From NCBI GenBank assembly GCA_947496715.1, contig CANMDT010000005.1, positions 1-64,000 on the forward strand: 64,000 nt of DNA, in the 5' to 3' direction. Of the stretch, positions 36,476 to 46,800 are shown one piece after another. The notes under the pieces were generated by a model. The model saw nothing but the letters and a program-made list of their open reading frames with translations. It had not been told where the DNA came from and did not search any database. This DNA comes from Myxococcales bacterium. Its GTDB lineage: Bacteria; Myxococcota_A; Bradymonadia; REDH01. Positions within the stretch are counted from its first letter, which is position 1. Each line of letters begins with the position of its first letter. The position numbers and the translations under genes are program-made.

Positions 36476-37345
36476 GTGTCCACTCCGCAGCCTGCGCCAC
36501 CAACACTCCCCTTCCCCTACCTCGAGACCCTCTGGCTCCAGGTCACGGGAACGCTCTGCAACCTCACCTGCAAGCACTGCTTCATCACCTGCGGCCCAAA
36601 CAACGACAGCCACCCGATGATGACCGTCGCGCAGCTCACACAGGCTGTCGACGACGCCATCGGCTTCGGCGTGCGGGAGTTTTACTTCACGGGCGGCGAA
36701 CCCTTCCTCCACCCGGAGATCGAAGAGCTCATCGCCTTCGTCCTCGAGAGAGGCCCGCTCAGCATCCTTACCAACGGCCTGCTCATCGATGCACCCCGCG
36801 CCGACAGACTCGCCAAGCTCGCTGCCGCCTCTCCCTACAGCCTCGACCTCCGCATCTCCCTCGACGGGTTCACCGCCGACCAGAACGACCCCATCCGCGG
36901 CCGCGGAACCTTCGTGAAGATCCTCGGTGCTGTCACCCGATGCGCCGCCGCCGGCATCCCGCCCATCCTCACCATCACGGAGGTCGTCCCCTCCACAGAG
37001 GCCACACTCCCCGCCTTCCAGCAGCTGCTCGCAAGCGCCGGCATCACCCGCCCACGGCTGAAGTTCCTGCCGCCCGTTCGGCTCGGCCGTGAGGCACGCC
37101 GCGACCGAGGCTACAAGGACGACGAACGGCTCATCGACGGCGACCTCCTCCCCGATGAGGTCTTCTCGCTTGCCTGCGGCACGGGACGCATGGTCACCGC
37201 AAAGGGCGTCTACCCCTGCCCCATCCTGATCGAAGCCAAGAGCGCCCGCATGAGCGACCGGCTCGCCGACGCGCTCACCCCCATCCAGCTCCGCCACCAG
37301 GCCTGCTACAGTTGCCACGCGGAGGGCCTCCGATGCCGCACCTGA
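36476..37345 (+). CDS. Radical SAM protein with C-terminal extra cysteines
   Basis: This 289-residue protein has the radical SAM cluster motif Cys28-x3-Cys32-x2-Cys35 (CNLTCKHCFITC) and the FTGGEPFLHPEIEEL glycine motif. A TIM-barrel-like core follows (ILTNGLL, LRISLDGF). The C-terminus holds additional cysteines (FSLACGTG, YPCPIL, CYSCHAEGLRC) that may bind an auxiliary Fe-S cluster as in SPASM proteins. The start is GTG. The substrate is unknown; no small precursor peptide gene was seen nearby. It overlaps the phosphoesterase gene by 13 bases, so the two products probably act together. Confidence 0.85.
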   Translation: MSTPQPAPPTLPFPYLETLWLQVTGTLCNLTCKHCFITCGPNNDSHPMMTVAQLTQAVDDAIGFGVREFYFTGGEPFLHPEIEELIAFVLERGPLSILTNGLLIDAPRADRLAKLAAASPYSLDLRISLDGFTADQNDPIRGRGTFVKILGAVTRCAAAGIPPILTITEVVPSTEATLPAFQQLLASAGITRPRLKFLPPVRLGREARRDRGYKDDERLIDGDLLPDEVFSLACGTGRMVTAKGVYPCPILIEAKSARMSDRLADALTPIQLRHQACYSCHAEGLRCRT

Positions 37346-38148
37346 ACCGGGACGGTGCCCCGCCTCACCGCATCGTCATCTTCGGCGGCGTCTACAACAA
37401 CCACCTCAGCCTCGCCGCCACTCTCGCCGAGGCCGAGCGCCGCGGCGCCGACGAAATCTACTGCCTCGGCGACATGGGAGGCTTCGGGCCCAACCCCGAC
37501 AAGGTCTTCCCGCTGCTGCATGGTGCAGGCGTCCGCTGCATGCAGGGAAACTACGACCACTCCGTCGGCAACCGCCTCGAAGACTGCGCCTGCGGCTACA
37601 CCGACCCACGCGATAACCACTTCGCGCGAATCAGTTACGACTACACCCTCGCCCGCACTTCAGAGGCCAACAAGGACTGGCTGCGGGCGCTGCCCACCGG
37701 CTTCCGCCACACATGGAACGGCAAGGAGGTCGTGATGGCGCACGGCTCCACCCGTCGAACCAACGAGTTCCTCTGGGCCTCCACCTCGCCGGACCACTTC
37801 CTCGAACACCTCCTCCGCGACGCAGGGGCCGATCTCCTGCTGGTTACCCACACGGGAATCCCCTGGTCCCGTACCCTCCCCTCCGGGCGCACTGTCATCA
37901 ACGTTGGCGCCATCGGAAGACCTGCCAACGACGGCAATCTGCACGTCTGGGCCGTCGAGATCGACCTCTCGACCCCGAGCGCAATCCGGCACCGCTTCCT
38001 CCCCATCCGTTATGACCACACCGCGCTCGCCGCGGAGATGCGTGATGAGCAGCTCCCCGAGGAGTTCGTCGCCACCATCCTCACAGGTTGGTGGACAACC
38101 TGCCTTGAAATCTTGCCCGCCAAAGAGCGCGCTCTAGGCCGCTTCTGA
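37333..38148 (+). CDS. Metallophosphoesterase-family protein with altered first metal motif
   Basis: This 271-residue protein has the calcineurin-like order: YCLGDMGGFGPNPD (motif II), MQGNYDHSVG (motif III), VVMAHGS, LLVTHTGIPW and VINVGAIGRPAND. In the usual first motif D-x-H-G-N, however, the sequence reads FGGVYNNHLSL, so the first Asp and His ligands are missing. A CACGYTDP segment adds two cysteines in the middle. The ATG at 37333 was chosen because GGAGGG lies before it; the earlier ATG at 37312 has no support. It may hydrolyse or only bind a phosphorylated product of the radical SAM step. Confidence 0.8.
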   Translation: MPHLNRDGAPPHRIVIFGGVYNNHLSLAATLAEAERRGADEIYCLGDMGGFGPNPDKVFPLLHGAGVRCMQGNYDHSVGNRLEDCACGYTDPRDNHFARISYDYTLARTSEANKDWLRALPTGFRHTWNGKEVVMAHGSTRRTNEFLWASTSPDHFLEHLLRDAGADLLLVTHTGIPWSRTLPSGRTVINVGAIGRPANDGNLHVWAVEIDLSTPSAIRHRFLPIRYDHTALAAEMRDEQLPEEFVATILTGWWTTCLEILPAKERALGRF

Positions 38149-38165
38149 AGTTCACGAGGCCAAAC

Positions 38166-38945
38166 ATGGACGACAACGAACAGCGCCAGGCGCCCGAGGA
38201 ATTCGAGCGGGAGTTCTTCGGCCCCAATCAGGCCGGCGAACTCGGCACCGCCGAGCTTGACCGACTCGCGGAGTCGCAGGCAGCACGCATCCTTAAGCCG
38301 CTTGTCTTTGCGCTCCTGCTGGGGCTGAGCGGCCTCACGGCTTGGCAGTATGTTGGCCACCTCCGCTACTTCTTCGCTCCTGCCGCGCTCGCCACGCTTG
38401 GCGCTGCCGAAGACATCGGGGTGGCGATTCGGGCCAATCAGCCCGACCCCAACCTCCGCTCCCACCGCTTCGTCTCGCTCTCTGGCATCCCACAACGCTA
38501 CGCCTCCGCCGGCGACAAGGGTGTCTTCAAACTCATCGGCGCGCAGATCTATGTCGCCCGCGACACCACCAAGCTCCCGACAGCGAACTCCGAGACCTTC
38601 GGAGACACCGACAACCCCGATGAAAACCGCGAAGAGTTCGACGGCAGCGGATGGCTGATCGCCTTCTCCGACCTCCCCCGGAAGTATGCCGGCATCCGCG
38701 ACTTCTACGCCGAAAACTACCGCGTCCCCTTCTGCAGTCACGACCCATCGCCGCAGCTTGCCGCCTACCTCGAGGCCGAACGGGAGCGCACCGGAAGGCG
38801 CGACTGCGTAGAGGGCTACCTCCTCATCGAAGGAGAGGCCCCGCGCGACCAGTGGCCCTACCTCGCTGGACTCTCCGCCTACGCACTCCTCGTTGCAGGT
38901 GCGCTCGTGCGCGCCCTCCGCTCGCTCCGGCCTAGCCACCGTTGA
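38166..38945 (+). CDS. Membrane protein of unknown function, 259 aa
   Basis: The protein has an acidic cytoplasmic N-terminus, one helix at about 45-65 (PLVFALLLGLSGLTAWQYVG), a soluble domain of about 165 residues and a second helix near the C-terminus (YLAGLSAYALLVAGALVRAL). The soluble part, probably periplasmic, contains GVFKLIGAQIYVARD and GWLIAFSDLPRKY and several cysteines (VPFCSHD, RRDCVEGY). No known family is recognised. It follows the phosphoesterase gene by 17 bases and may belong to the same operon. Confidence 0.7.
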   Translation: MDDNEQRQAPEEFEREFFGPNQAGELGTAELDRLAESQAARILKPLVFALLLGLSGLTAWQYVGHLRYFFAPAALATLGAAEDIGVAIRANQPDPNLRSHRFVSLSGIPQRYASAGDKGVFKLIGAQIYVARDTTKLPTANSETFGDTDNPDENREEFDGSGWLIAFSDLPRKYAGIRDFYAENYRVPFCSHDPSPQLAAYLEAERERTGRRDCVEGYLLIEGEAPRDQWPYLAGLSAYALLVAGALVRALRSLRPSHR

Positions 38946-38970
38946 GGCAGCCACCATTGACGCAGCCACC
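38934..38970 (+). repeat. Short 15-bp tandem repeat across a stop codon
   Basis: Two 15-base units (agccaccgttgaggc and agccaccattgacgc) and a third partial agccacc lie in tandem across the stop codon of the preceding gene. Because the unit keeps the same phase, a TGA recurs in each copy. It is probably slippage. Confidence 0.55.
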
Positions 38971-39320
38971 GCGGCGCGTAGGTAGACCGCGTTGTCGCGC
39001 TGGGATGGACCCGCGCCCATCGTCCGTTCCTCTCGCTCCCGCTGCCCCTCTCGGTTGACGTCACGGAAGCCTCGCTCCTCAGCCACCCATCCTGCCGGCC
39101 CTGTGTCGACACCGGGGTGAGCGGCCCCTGAGCAGGTCAACAGCGTCCGGACGGAAGGGTTGCCCAGACCTGGTAGAACGCTCGACCGCCTCGTTTCCCG
39201 AAGGCGCGGCAACCTTGTTGCTTTCCACCCCCGCCGCCGCTCGACCCCAATCCTTTTGACACTCCCGAGTCCCGCAGATACCTACGCGCCATAATCGCTC
39301 TCACCCATCGTGACTCACAC
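38946..39320. other. Intergenic region of 375 bp without a recognisable gene
   Basis: No coding sequence on either strand looks real here; the possible frames are short and lack ribosome-binding sites. Near its end TTGACA occurs at 39256-39261, and CATAAT at 39290-39295, but they are 28 bases apart, too far for one promoter. TTGACA with GATACC 15 bases later is a poor alternative. Some promoter for the lipoprotein gene at 39321 is likely in this part. Confidence 0.5.
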
Positions 39321-40409
39321 ATGAACCTGAAAAGCACCGCTCTTCCCGCTGTCATGAAGGCCTCGCTCGTCGCCTCGCTGCTCTTCGCCACCGCCTGCGC
39401 CAAACCGCTCGAAGCGCCGCAGGGTCAGGTCCTCACCATCAACGGCATCGAGGTCTCTGTCACCGATGTAAAACTCGCAGCCATCGACCTCGAAGGGCCC
39501 TCCGGCGCGATCGCCACCAAGAAGTCGACGCTCATCGTCTCGCTCAAGCTCATCAACAAAGGCGCAGAGCCGCTCCGCTACGACCTGGGCTGGTCGACGA
39601 CCTCCTCCACCCAGGCCAACTCGCCCCTGCTCTTCCTCGACCCAGGCCCGGAGATACAACTCTCCGGACAGGCACAGATCCCCGCCCTCATCCTCGGCTC
39701 GTCGGTCTACACCCCCGATCCCGTCGCCTCGCCCCGAACGCTCAACCCAGGCGAAGGCGTAGACGACCTCCTCCTCTTCGACGCGCCGCCGGAGAACGCC
39801 AAGGCGCTCCTCCTCAGCCTGCCTCCTGCCCTCTTCGGCAAGCAGGCCAAGGCACCTGCCTACATCCGAATCGCCTCGGTGCCCACAGAGGTGCAGCAGC
39901 CGCAGTGGCTCTCCGAGAAGGACGAGTACAAGGGACCCAGCATCAAGTTCGTCATCAAGTCCGTCGAAACGCTCTACCCGCCCCTGGTCAAAGCTGACGG
40001 CACCCGCGGAACCTCCTCCGAACCACTCATCGGCATCCGCTTCACCGCAACCAACGCAGGCGCTGCAGCACTGGAGTATCTTCCCATGGCCGCCGGCCTC
40101 GCGGTCGATGCGCCCTCCCTCACAGACAGCGCAGGGACCCCCATCGAGCGGGTAGACTTTGGCCCCGGCCTCACCCACAACGAGACCCTCACCGCGCGAA
40201 AGTCGCTGGCTCCCGGCGCCTCCCTCGACGACACTTGGTGGTTCTCACGCCCGGTCAACACCGTCACCGAGCTCCTGCTCCGGGCCCCGGGCAAGCGCTT
40301 CGGCGACACTGGCCTCATCCGCTTCAAGATCCCCTACACTTGGTCGGACCCGCGCCAGTTTGCCGAGATCATGCCGGCGCCTGCGCAAGGCGCCCCCACC
40401 AACGAGTGA
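39321..40409 (+). CDS. Predicted lipoprotein with Ig-like beta domains, 362 aa
   Basis: A lipoprotein-type signal (ASLVASLLFATAC) precedes about 335 residues of beta-rich sequence in two similar halves. Each half has an alternating pattern like a DUF4352/immunoglobulin-type domain (EVSVTDVKLAAIDL, LIVSLKLINKGAEPLRYDLG; then IKFVIKSVETLYPP, IGIRFTATNAGAAALEYLP, followed by WWFSRPV). The ends of each half (GVDDLLLFDAP and LDDTWWFSRPV) also correspond, so an internal duplication is likely. It should lie at the periplasmic or outer surface of a membrane. Function is unknown. Confidence 0.75.
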   Translation: MNLKSTALPAVMKASLVASLLFATACAKPLEAPQGQVLTINGIEVSVTDVKLAAIDLEGPSGAIATKKSTLIVSLKLINKGAEPLRYDLGWSTTSSTQANSPLLFLDPGPEIQLSGQAQIPALILGSSVYTPDPVASPRTLNPGEGVDDLLLFDAPPENAKALLLSLPPALFGKQAKAPAYIRIASVPTEVQQPQWLSEKDEYKGPSIKFVIKSVETLYPPLVKADGTRGTSSEPLIGIRFTATNAGAAALEYLPMAAGLAVDAPSLTDSAGTPIERVDFGPGLTHNETLTARKSLAPGASLDDTWWFSRPVNTVTELLLRAPGKRFGDTGLIRFKIPYTWSDPRQFAEIMPAPAQGAPTNE

Positions 40410-40807
40410 CCCGGGGCAACGGAAAGAAGCCGAAGGATGACCCAGCCTCGCTGGGTACCTTCGCCGGCCTCTTCCAGCGCAATGGCGACGAGCTCGCCGC
40501 GCTCCGCGCGAAGCAGCGACCCGTCAACCTCAACGAGGCACCTCGTCGCGTGGAGCCGCTCCCCGCGCCGGCTCAGCCCGCGAAGGTCATCTCTGCCGAA
40601 GAGGCGATGCGGCTCGCCTTCGAAGAGGCCACAGATGCGCGCAGCCGCAAGTTCCTCAGCGAGGGGATGAAGCTCGGTGACCTCGCCGTCGAGGGCGACC
40701 GGCCCGCCGCCCAGAGAGGCCCCCAGCAGGCGCTCGGAGCCGACTACGACTTCGAACGCGAGGTCATGGGAACCACGCCGCTCCGCCCCAACAGGCCGAA
40801 GCGCTAG
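40406..40807 (+). CDS. Hypothetical protein, 133 aa
   Basis: The protein starts with GTG in a GTGA overlap with the lipoprotein gene. It is charged and Pro/Ala-rich with a central amphipathic helix (ISAEEAMRLAFEEATDARSR) and a C-terminal YDFEREVMGTTPLRP. No signal peptide or membrane helix is visible, so it is probably cytoplasmic and partly disordered. No family is recognised. It converges on tamA with a 4-base overlap. Confidence 0.65.
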   Translation: MTRGNGKKPKDDPASLGTFAGLFQRNGDELAALRAKQRPVNLNEAPRRVEPLPAPAQPAKVISAEEAMRLAFEEATDARSRKFLSEGMKLGDLAVEGDRPAAQRGPQQALGADYDFEREVMGTTPLRPNRPKR

Positions 40808-43800
40808 AAGGTATAGCCCACGTTGAGGTGGAAACGCCCAAACGGCTCACCGATGCGCCTGCTCAGGTTGGTACCGTAGTCGAGCGCCACCGGGATCATG
40901 TTGGCAATCACCCACCGCAATCCCAGTCCCGCGGCGCTGCGGAGCTCACCCGCCGAGAGCGCGCTCGCCTCCCGCGCGAGCTCACCTGCATCCACAAAGG
41001 CCGCACCCTCCACGCCCAGCGCTGGCACCAGACCATAGCGCAGCTCTGCATTCGCCTGCACGAACACGTCGCCACCCGACGCGTCTCCCTCGACCGTCTT
41101 GATCGCACCCTCGCCAAACCCACGCACGCTGCCGGAGCCACCCATCAGGAACCGCTCCGACAGAGGCAGCGCGAGCGACCTACCCGCATCGAACCCGCTC
41201 AGAAGACCACCCGTTGCATAGCCAACACGCAGCTGCGTCGCCGCTACGACGCCCGGCGCAAGAGACCAGAAGCCAACCGTACGGGCAGTCAGTTTGGTGA
41301 AGGCGCTGGCATTGGAGAGCCCTACGAAGTCATCCGCCAGCTCCACACTCACCTCGGCCAGATAACCGGCCGTTGGGCGCAGCGGATGGTTCCGACGATC
41401 GTAGGTCACACGGGGCGTCGCAGAGAGAATGGCCGCCGACTCCACGGGCCGATCCGCCTCGCCCGACTGGTCGATGGATCGCGTGTTGCGAAACGAAATC
41501 CCGAACTCGTAGAAGAGCCCGCGCCGCGTATCCGACTCATCCCGCGCCCGTGCGCCCACACCCCACTCGTCCACCTGAGGCGCCGGCGCGAGGGTGAGGC
41601 GATCGCGGTCGCCATAGACCTCAACGAGCGCCTCCGTCGCCTCCCGAAACAGCCCGAACCCGTGGAACCGCGGGTCAAAATAGGAGAGGTTCGCCCCCAT
41701 CTTGACCTCACCTGAAGAGAGCCGGCTCAGCGAGCTCGGATCGATATCCAGATTGCCTGACGCACGGAACTCCTCCAGCCGGCCGAGGATGTTTCGGTGC
41801 CGGAACACAGGCTCTGCCGACAACACCAACAGCTCGCGACCCACGCCGCCGAACTGTAACTCTACACCCGCATTCACATCCACCGTCCAGGGGTGCGTCT
41901 CCTCCACCTCCAGCACCGTGTAGACAACCTCTGCGCCAGATGCGTCGGTGATGCTGAGCGTCGAAGCGCGAACAGAATCAAAGAGGCCCAGCGACCGGAG
42001 CCCCGCCTGCGTCCGGTAGATGGCCTCCATGGAGTAGGCTTCACCCTTCTCATACTTCAGCTCCGCCAACACCGCTTCGGACTGGCTCCGATGATTGCCC
42101 AGCAGCAGCGTCCCACCGAAACGGCTCAACCGTCCGCGGGTTACCTCGAAGTCCACCGCGATCGACGGCCCGAGCGGAGCGACACCGGTGGCGCAATCTG
42201 TACCCTCCAAAAGCAGCGGACAGACGAAGAACTCCTCCCGCTTTGACTTCGTTGTCTTGTCGCGGCAGGCTGAGAGCGGAAGGGTCGCCGGGTCGATGCG
42301 GCAGGCGGCGGCCAGCGGCTCTGCCTGACAGGCCACCGGGTCGCCCGCGGCATCGCGACAGACCCCTGCCACATCCGCACCAGCATAGCCCTGCTCCGTC
42401 CAAAACCGCTTCAAGGCCTCCTTCGCCCCAAGATAGGCCGACTCCGAATAGACGCCGCCCTCATCCAGCCCCAGTGCAACCGGGCTCCGGCGAGGCTCGC
42501 CATCCAAGACATATCGCACCCGGCTCGCCGTGCGGCGCACGCCAGCCTGCACTGCAAAGGTAACTTCTAGACCGCTACCGTCACGCAGCCGCCCAACCTT
42601 GTAACCGCTCACCACCGCCTGTGGGTATCCAGCATCTCGCATCCCCTGCTCGATGCGGAGCAGATCTGCCGCCACAGCGCCCCGAATCAGGTAGCCGCCA
42701 GAACCGAACGCCGTCAGAGGCCGCGTCTCAAGTTGAGCAACAATCCCCTCTCGAAGCTCCTCGGCAACCCCCTCACATGCAACCATGCGGATGGGCAGCC
42801 GCTCACCTTCGATGATCGCGAAGGTCACAACCTCCACGCCGGACTCCTCCACGACCTGAGCCTTCACCTCCGCGAAGGTGTAGCCGAGCGACTCATATCG
42901 CCGACGCACCTGCTCCGCCGCCTCCTCGAGCACAGCACCATCTACCAGGCCCGCACTGCCGAGCGCCGCCGTCGAGATCACCTCCGCATTGCTGATGGCC
43001 GTGTTGCCTGCCACCTCGATGCGCCACGGACCACCCTCTTCCACCTGCAGGAACAGGTCCATGACACTCTGCGCGACAATCGGATGCTCCTCGCTCCGCA
43101 CCACCCGCGCCCGCAGGTAACCGGCGCCGCGGTAGAGCGACTGAATCGCCTCGAGCGCACTCCGCAGATTCGCCTTCGTGTAGCCCCGCGTCAGCGACAT
43201 CTCGCCGAGCACCACATCGCGAATCCGCTCGAAGCCAATCGCGCTGTTGCCGCGCACCGCAAGCCGACGCAGCGTTACTTGGCGACCAAGCTCCGCTCGA
43301 ACAGTCACATCCACAAGCCGGCCAGGCCGTTCCTTCGGCTCAATCGTCACCTTCGAGCCAAAATAGCCTGTTGACTCAAAGTACTCCTCGATCGCGCGCC
43401 GCTGACGGCCCAACGTCTCCTCGTCGCCCGTCCATACGCTGCCCGACCGAAGAAACAGACGACGCTGAATCTCACTCGTCAGCGCACCGCCCGGCTCGAT
43501 GAAGACATCCGCGATCCGCTGACGCCCCACCAACTCAACCTCCACGCACAAGCCCGCTTCGCAGGCCCGCGCCGTCAGCGTCACCCGCTCAAACATCCCC
43601 GCACTCTCAAGCGCCTTCGATGCCCGCGACGACCGCTCTTCACTCCACGCCGCCCCTACCTCAATGCCCGCGAGCGCCAGCAGCGACGACCGCTGCTCCG
43701 CATCGTCGCACAGCGCAAGATCGCACCGGACCTCCACGCCTGCCACAACGCCAGCAGCCTCAACGCCAGCAGCCTCAACGCCAGCAGCCTCAACGCCAGC

Positions 43801-43878
43801 AGCAGCGTGCGCAACGCCCGCCAGCAGCAGCGCTCCCAGCAGCGCGACCATCTGTAGCAATGCTATCAGCCGGCTCAC
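40804..43878 (-). CDS. tamA: TamA/BamA-family outer-membrane assembly protein
   Basis: This 1024-residue Omp85 protein has a signal peptide, several POTRA domains (for example VTLRRLAVRGNSAIGFERIR, WRIEVAGNTAISNAEVIS) and a C-terminal 16-strand barrel. The barrel contains the Omp85 motif SGSVRGFGEG and ends in FHLNVGYTF with a terminal Phe. Length and number of POTRA-like units exceed enterobacterial TamA (about 577 aa). One periplasmic region near residue 510-565 carries six cysteines. The adjoining gene is tamB, overlapping by four bases, which supports the TAM assignment over BamA. It should insert or help insert outer-membrane proteins or move lipids with TamB. Confidence 0.9.
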   Translation of the reverse strand: MSRLIALLQMVALLGALLLAGVAHAAAGVEAAGVEAAGVEAAGVVAGVEVRCDLALCDDAEQRSSLLALAGIEVGAAWSEERSSRASKALESAGMFERVTLTARACEAGLCVEVELVGRQRIADVFIEPGGALTSEIQRRLFLRSGSVWTGDEETLGRQRRAIEEYFESTGYFGSKVTIEPKERPGRLVDVTVRAELGRQVTLRRLAVRGNSAIGFERIRDVVLGEMSLTRGYTKANLRSALEAIQSLYRGAGYLRARVVRSEEHPIVAQSVMDLFLQVEEGGPWRIEVAGNTAISNAEVISTAALGSAGLVDGAVLEEAAEQVRRRYESLGYTFAEVKAQVVEESGVEVVTFAIIEGERLPIRMVACEGVAEELREGIVAQLETRPLTAFGSGGYLIRGAVAADLLRIEQGMRDAGYPQAVVSGYKVGRLRDGSGLEVTFAVQAGVRRTASRVRYVLDGEPRRSPVALGLDEGGVYSESAYLGAKEALKRFWTEQGYAGADVAGVCRDAAGDPVACQAEPLAAACRIDPATLPLSACRDKTTKSKREEFFVCPLLLEGTDCATGVAPLGPSIAVDFEVTRGRLSRFGGTLLLGNHRSQSEAVLAELKYEKGEAYSMEAIYRTQAGLRSLGLFDSVRASTLSITDASGAEVVYTVLEVEETHPWTVDVNAGVELQFGGVGRELLVLSAEPVFRHRNILGRLEEFRASGNLDIDPSSLSRLSSGEVKMGANLSYFDPRFHGFGLFREATEALVEVYGDRDRLTLAPAPQVDEWGVGARARDESDTRRGLFYEFGISFRNTRSIDQSGEADRPVESAAILSATPRVTYDRRNHPLRPTAGYLAEVSVELADDFVGLSNASAFTKLTARTVGFWSLAPGVVAATQLRVGYATGGLLSGFDAGRSLALPLSERFLMGGSGSVRGFGEGAIKTVEGDASGGDVFVQANAELRYGLVPALGVEGAAFVDAGELAREASALSAGELRSAAGLGLRWVIANMIPVALDYGTNLSRRIGEPFGRFHLNVGYTF
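43751..43795 (-). repeat. 15-bp tandem repeat in the tamA signal-peptide region
   Basis: Three perfect head-to-tail copies of a 15-base unit (ccagcagcctcaacg on the plus strand) with partial copies on both sides encode repeated AAGVE just after the signal peptide. The length divides by three, so copy-number changes would keep the frame. Confidence 0.85.
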
Positions 43879-46800
43879 GGACCGCCCCCGCTGAACCGGA
43901 CGCCCGCCTCTACGCTCCCCTCCGTCCCCACCGACTGCTCCCGAAGCTCAAGCGACAGCCAGTCCAGAAGGCGGATAATCCCCTGCGCATTCTGCTGCGT
44001 CCCCTCCAAGCCACCAAGCGCCGCGCTCAGCGACCAGATAAACTTCTCCGACGGCTGATCCTGGATCGAGATCGAAGCCGTCCCAACCGTTGACGGCGCC
44101 AGCGTGAAGTCGTCCAGACTGAAACTCTCCTCCACATTCCGCTCCACCATGTCGAGTACAGGACGGAGCACCACATCCAGCGTCGGAGCGCCAGCCCGCG
44201 CCGCCGTCAACGAATCAACCGTGCACCCCGTGATGAGCAGCGCCATCTGATCCCGCTGATCATAGGACGGCGTCGAACTCAGCACGTAGTCGAGCGCCGA
44301 TGGAGCCCGCCCCTGCACCCGAGCAGTGATCGCGATGGTCGGGATCGCAGTCACAGCGCTCACGCCCCGCGCTGTCGCATTCAGCAACGAAGCCGACGAC
44401 ACCGCACATGGCTTCACGGTCGTCCGCACCTGCGCGTCCACCTTCGGGGTCGGCAGCCCCGTGGAATCGCGCGCACCATCAAAGTTCAACGTCGCATCCA
44501 GCACCTCAAACGTCTTTCCGCGAAAGGTCAGGCTCGAACCGTCCAGCGACTTCACATCGCCCGTCATCACCATGGCACGCAGCGGACCTCGAACCTGCAC
44601 GTTCGTCTCCAGTTCCACCTGCAAATCAGCTCCCGCCACCCGTGACTGAACGTAGAGCCGATCGCGACCCCGCACCGCAAGGTCCGTTTCCAACGCCCCG
44701 ACCCACGCACTTCGCTGCCAGATCGGCTGCGTCCGCGCGCTCACAACCCGCGTTACCGCGCCCGGAATGTTCGCCGCGATAAGCTCGATGGGCTTGATGT
44801 ACCTCCCCTCGAGCAACTCTACATCACCTGCCACCCGCCAACCGCCAATCGAGCGGGCATCGGCGGCCGTCAGCTGCACCTTACCGCCCACCGTCACCGC
44901 AAACTCGCGCGGTATCCGGTAGGTCAGGTTATCGAAGGAGGCCTGCAACGCGAGCGCACCCTGGCGCGCGCCGAAGAGCTGATAACTGCCAGACACATCG
45001 GCGGTCCCGCCCCAAAGCACTGCATGCAGCGGTGAACCCTCCGGGATCGTGAGCATGCCGGACGCCACCTCCAAGCGGCTCGCCGTCACCGCAACATCCA
45101 CCTTCTCAAACGACGGCGTCACACGCCCTGAAACATTCGTGACCACGCCCCGCAGATCGGGATTCTCCAGCAGCCCGCTCACCTCCAGCGAAACATCCGC
45201 CCGCCCCGAAGACTGCTTCACCAGCGACGGCAAAAATCCAAGCAGCGCAAGGTCGACCACCCCCTTCGCCTCACCCCTCACCTCACGCCAATCCCGCAGA
45301 CTGCCGCCAAAAGTCAGCGTCTGCTCCTTTGCTCCGAGCTTGCCCGAAACCGTGACCGTGTCGAGCAGCAATCCGGCCTCCAAACCCCGGCTCCAGGTCA
45401 GCTGGATCGGCTCCGGATTTGTCACCGACTGGGTGCCAGAACGCACCTCCAGGGCATCCACGCGCACCGAACCACCCATCGTCGACAGATCGCTCAGGTC
45501 TGCCTGTAAATTCACCTCACCGCTCACCAGCGCATCAAACGCCGAATCAGCAAACTGCGGCAGATACCCAAGCGGCCTGATCCCTTCGAGGCGCGCCTCC
45601 AGCGACGCCATCCGTCCATCCAGAGGCACCTGCAGCGAAAACGGAACCTCACCCAGCGCCATCCCGTAGCCCGAAACAACGCCATCCAGCGTGTCGAACG
45701 TCATGCTCACACTGTGCAGGTCAAGTCCTTCAACCTTCAACTTCTCCACAACCAGAGAACCACCGACCTCCGGCGCAGCAAGTGTCCCGCCAATGACAGC
45801 AAACCCCCACGGCTCTCCCTCCACCTCAAGCCCTAGCCGCCTCAACACCGCAGAGGCCCCAAGCGTAGCCCCAGCCACCGAAAACCGGCCAGCAAGCCGG
45901 CCCTCTGGCATCGCTTCAACCGACGCCTCACCAGCCACCGTGCCGCCCAGCACCTCGGTCGAAAAGCCCCGCACCGCGCCGCCATCCAGACCACCCTCAA
46001 AACCGAACCGCGTCTGCCGCAAAGGCTCACCCAGCAGCGACATCTCCCGTGCAAATACCTCGCCTGAAGCCCGAGGATGGCGCACGGTACCCGTGATCGA
46101 GACCCTCCCATCCGCACCGCCAACAAGCTCTCTCCGTTTTAGCCAGAGCTCCGGTCGCATGCCGCGGAACTCAACCTCCAGCGCAACGGTTGGATCCGAT
46201 GCAATCTTCGCTCCCGAAAACAGCCCCACCGAGCCTCTGCCGTCCACCTCGCCACGCGAAGACCGGTAACGCATTTCCGAAAAACGAACCGCTCCTCCGT
46301 CGCGTCGGAACGAAGCGTCTGCCGTGAAGGAGCCCAGCAGCGGATGCTCGCGCAGACTCGACACTCGGCCCTTCACGTCGAACGTCGTCGGTGCGTTCCA
46401 AGGACCAGAGAATGACCCCGCGCCCCCCACCCTGAGGCCGGCTGCCAGCGGCTCCCGCTGGAGCAGCCGACCTGCGTCCAGCAGCTCCCCCTCAAACTTC
46501 ATCCCAAGCGATGACATGCGCTCTAGGTCCCAGTCTCCGGTCGCCCGCAGCGCTGTCGTCGCTCCCACAAGGTCGACCGCCCACGCCCGCTCCTTCGACC
46601 GGAGCGCTACCCAACCTCGCGCATCCACCGTCGCGGCAACCGCCCCCTCAAGCAGCGCATCCGGAAGAGGAGACCCCTCCGGCCACGACACCGCCACCTC
46701 CGTCGCATCCACCTCCACCATCGGCGGAAGCGCCTTCCGATCCTGCGGCAGTCCAGCGTGGGAGTATCCATGAAAACTCTTCACCGAAAGGTCGCCCCAC

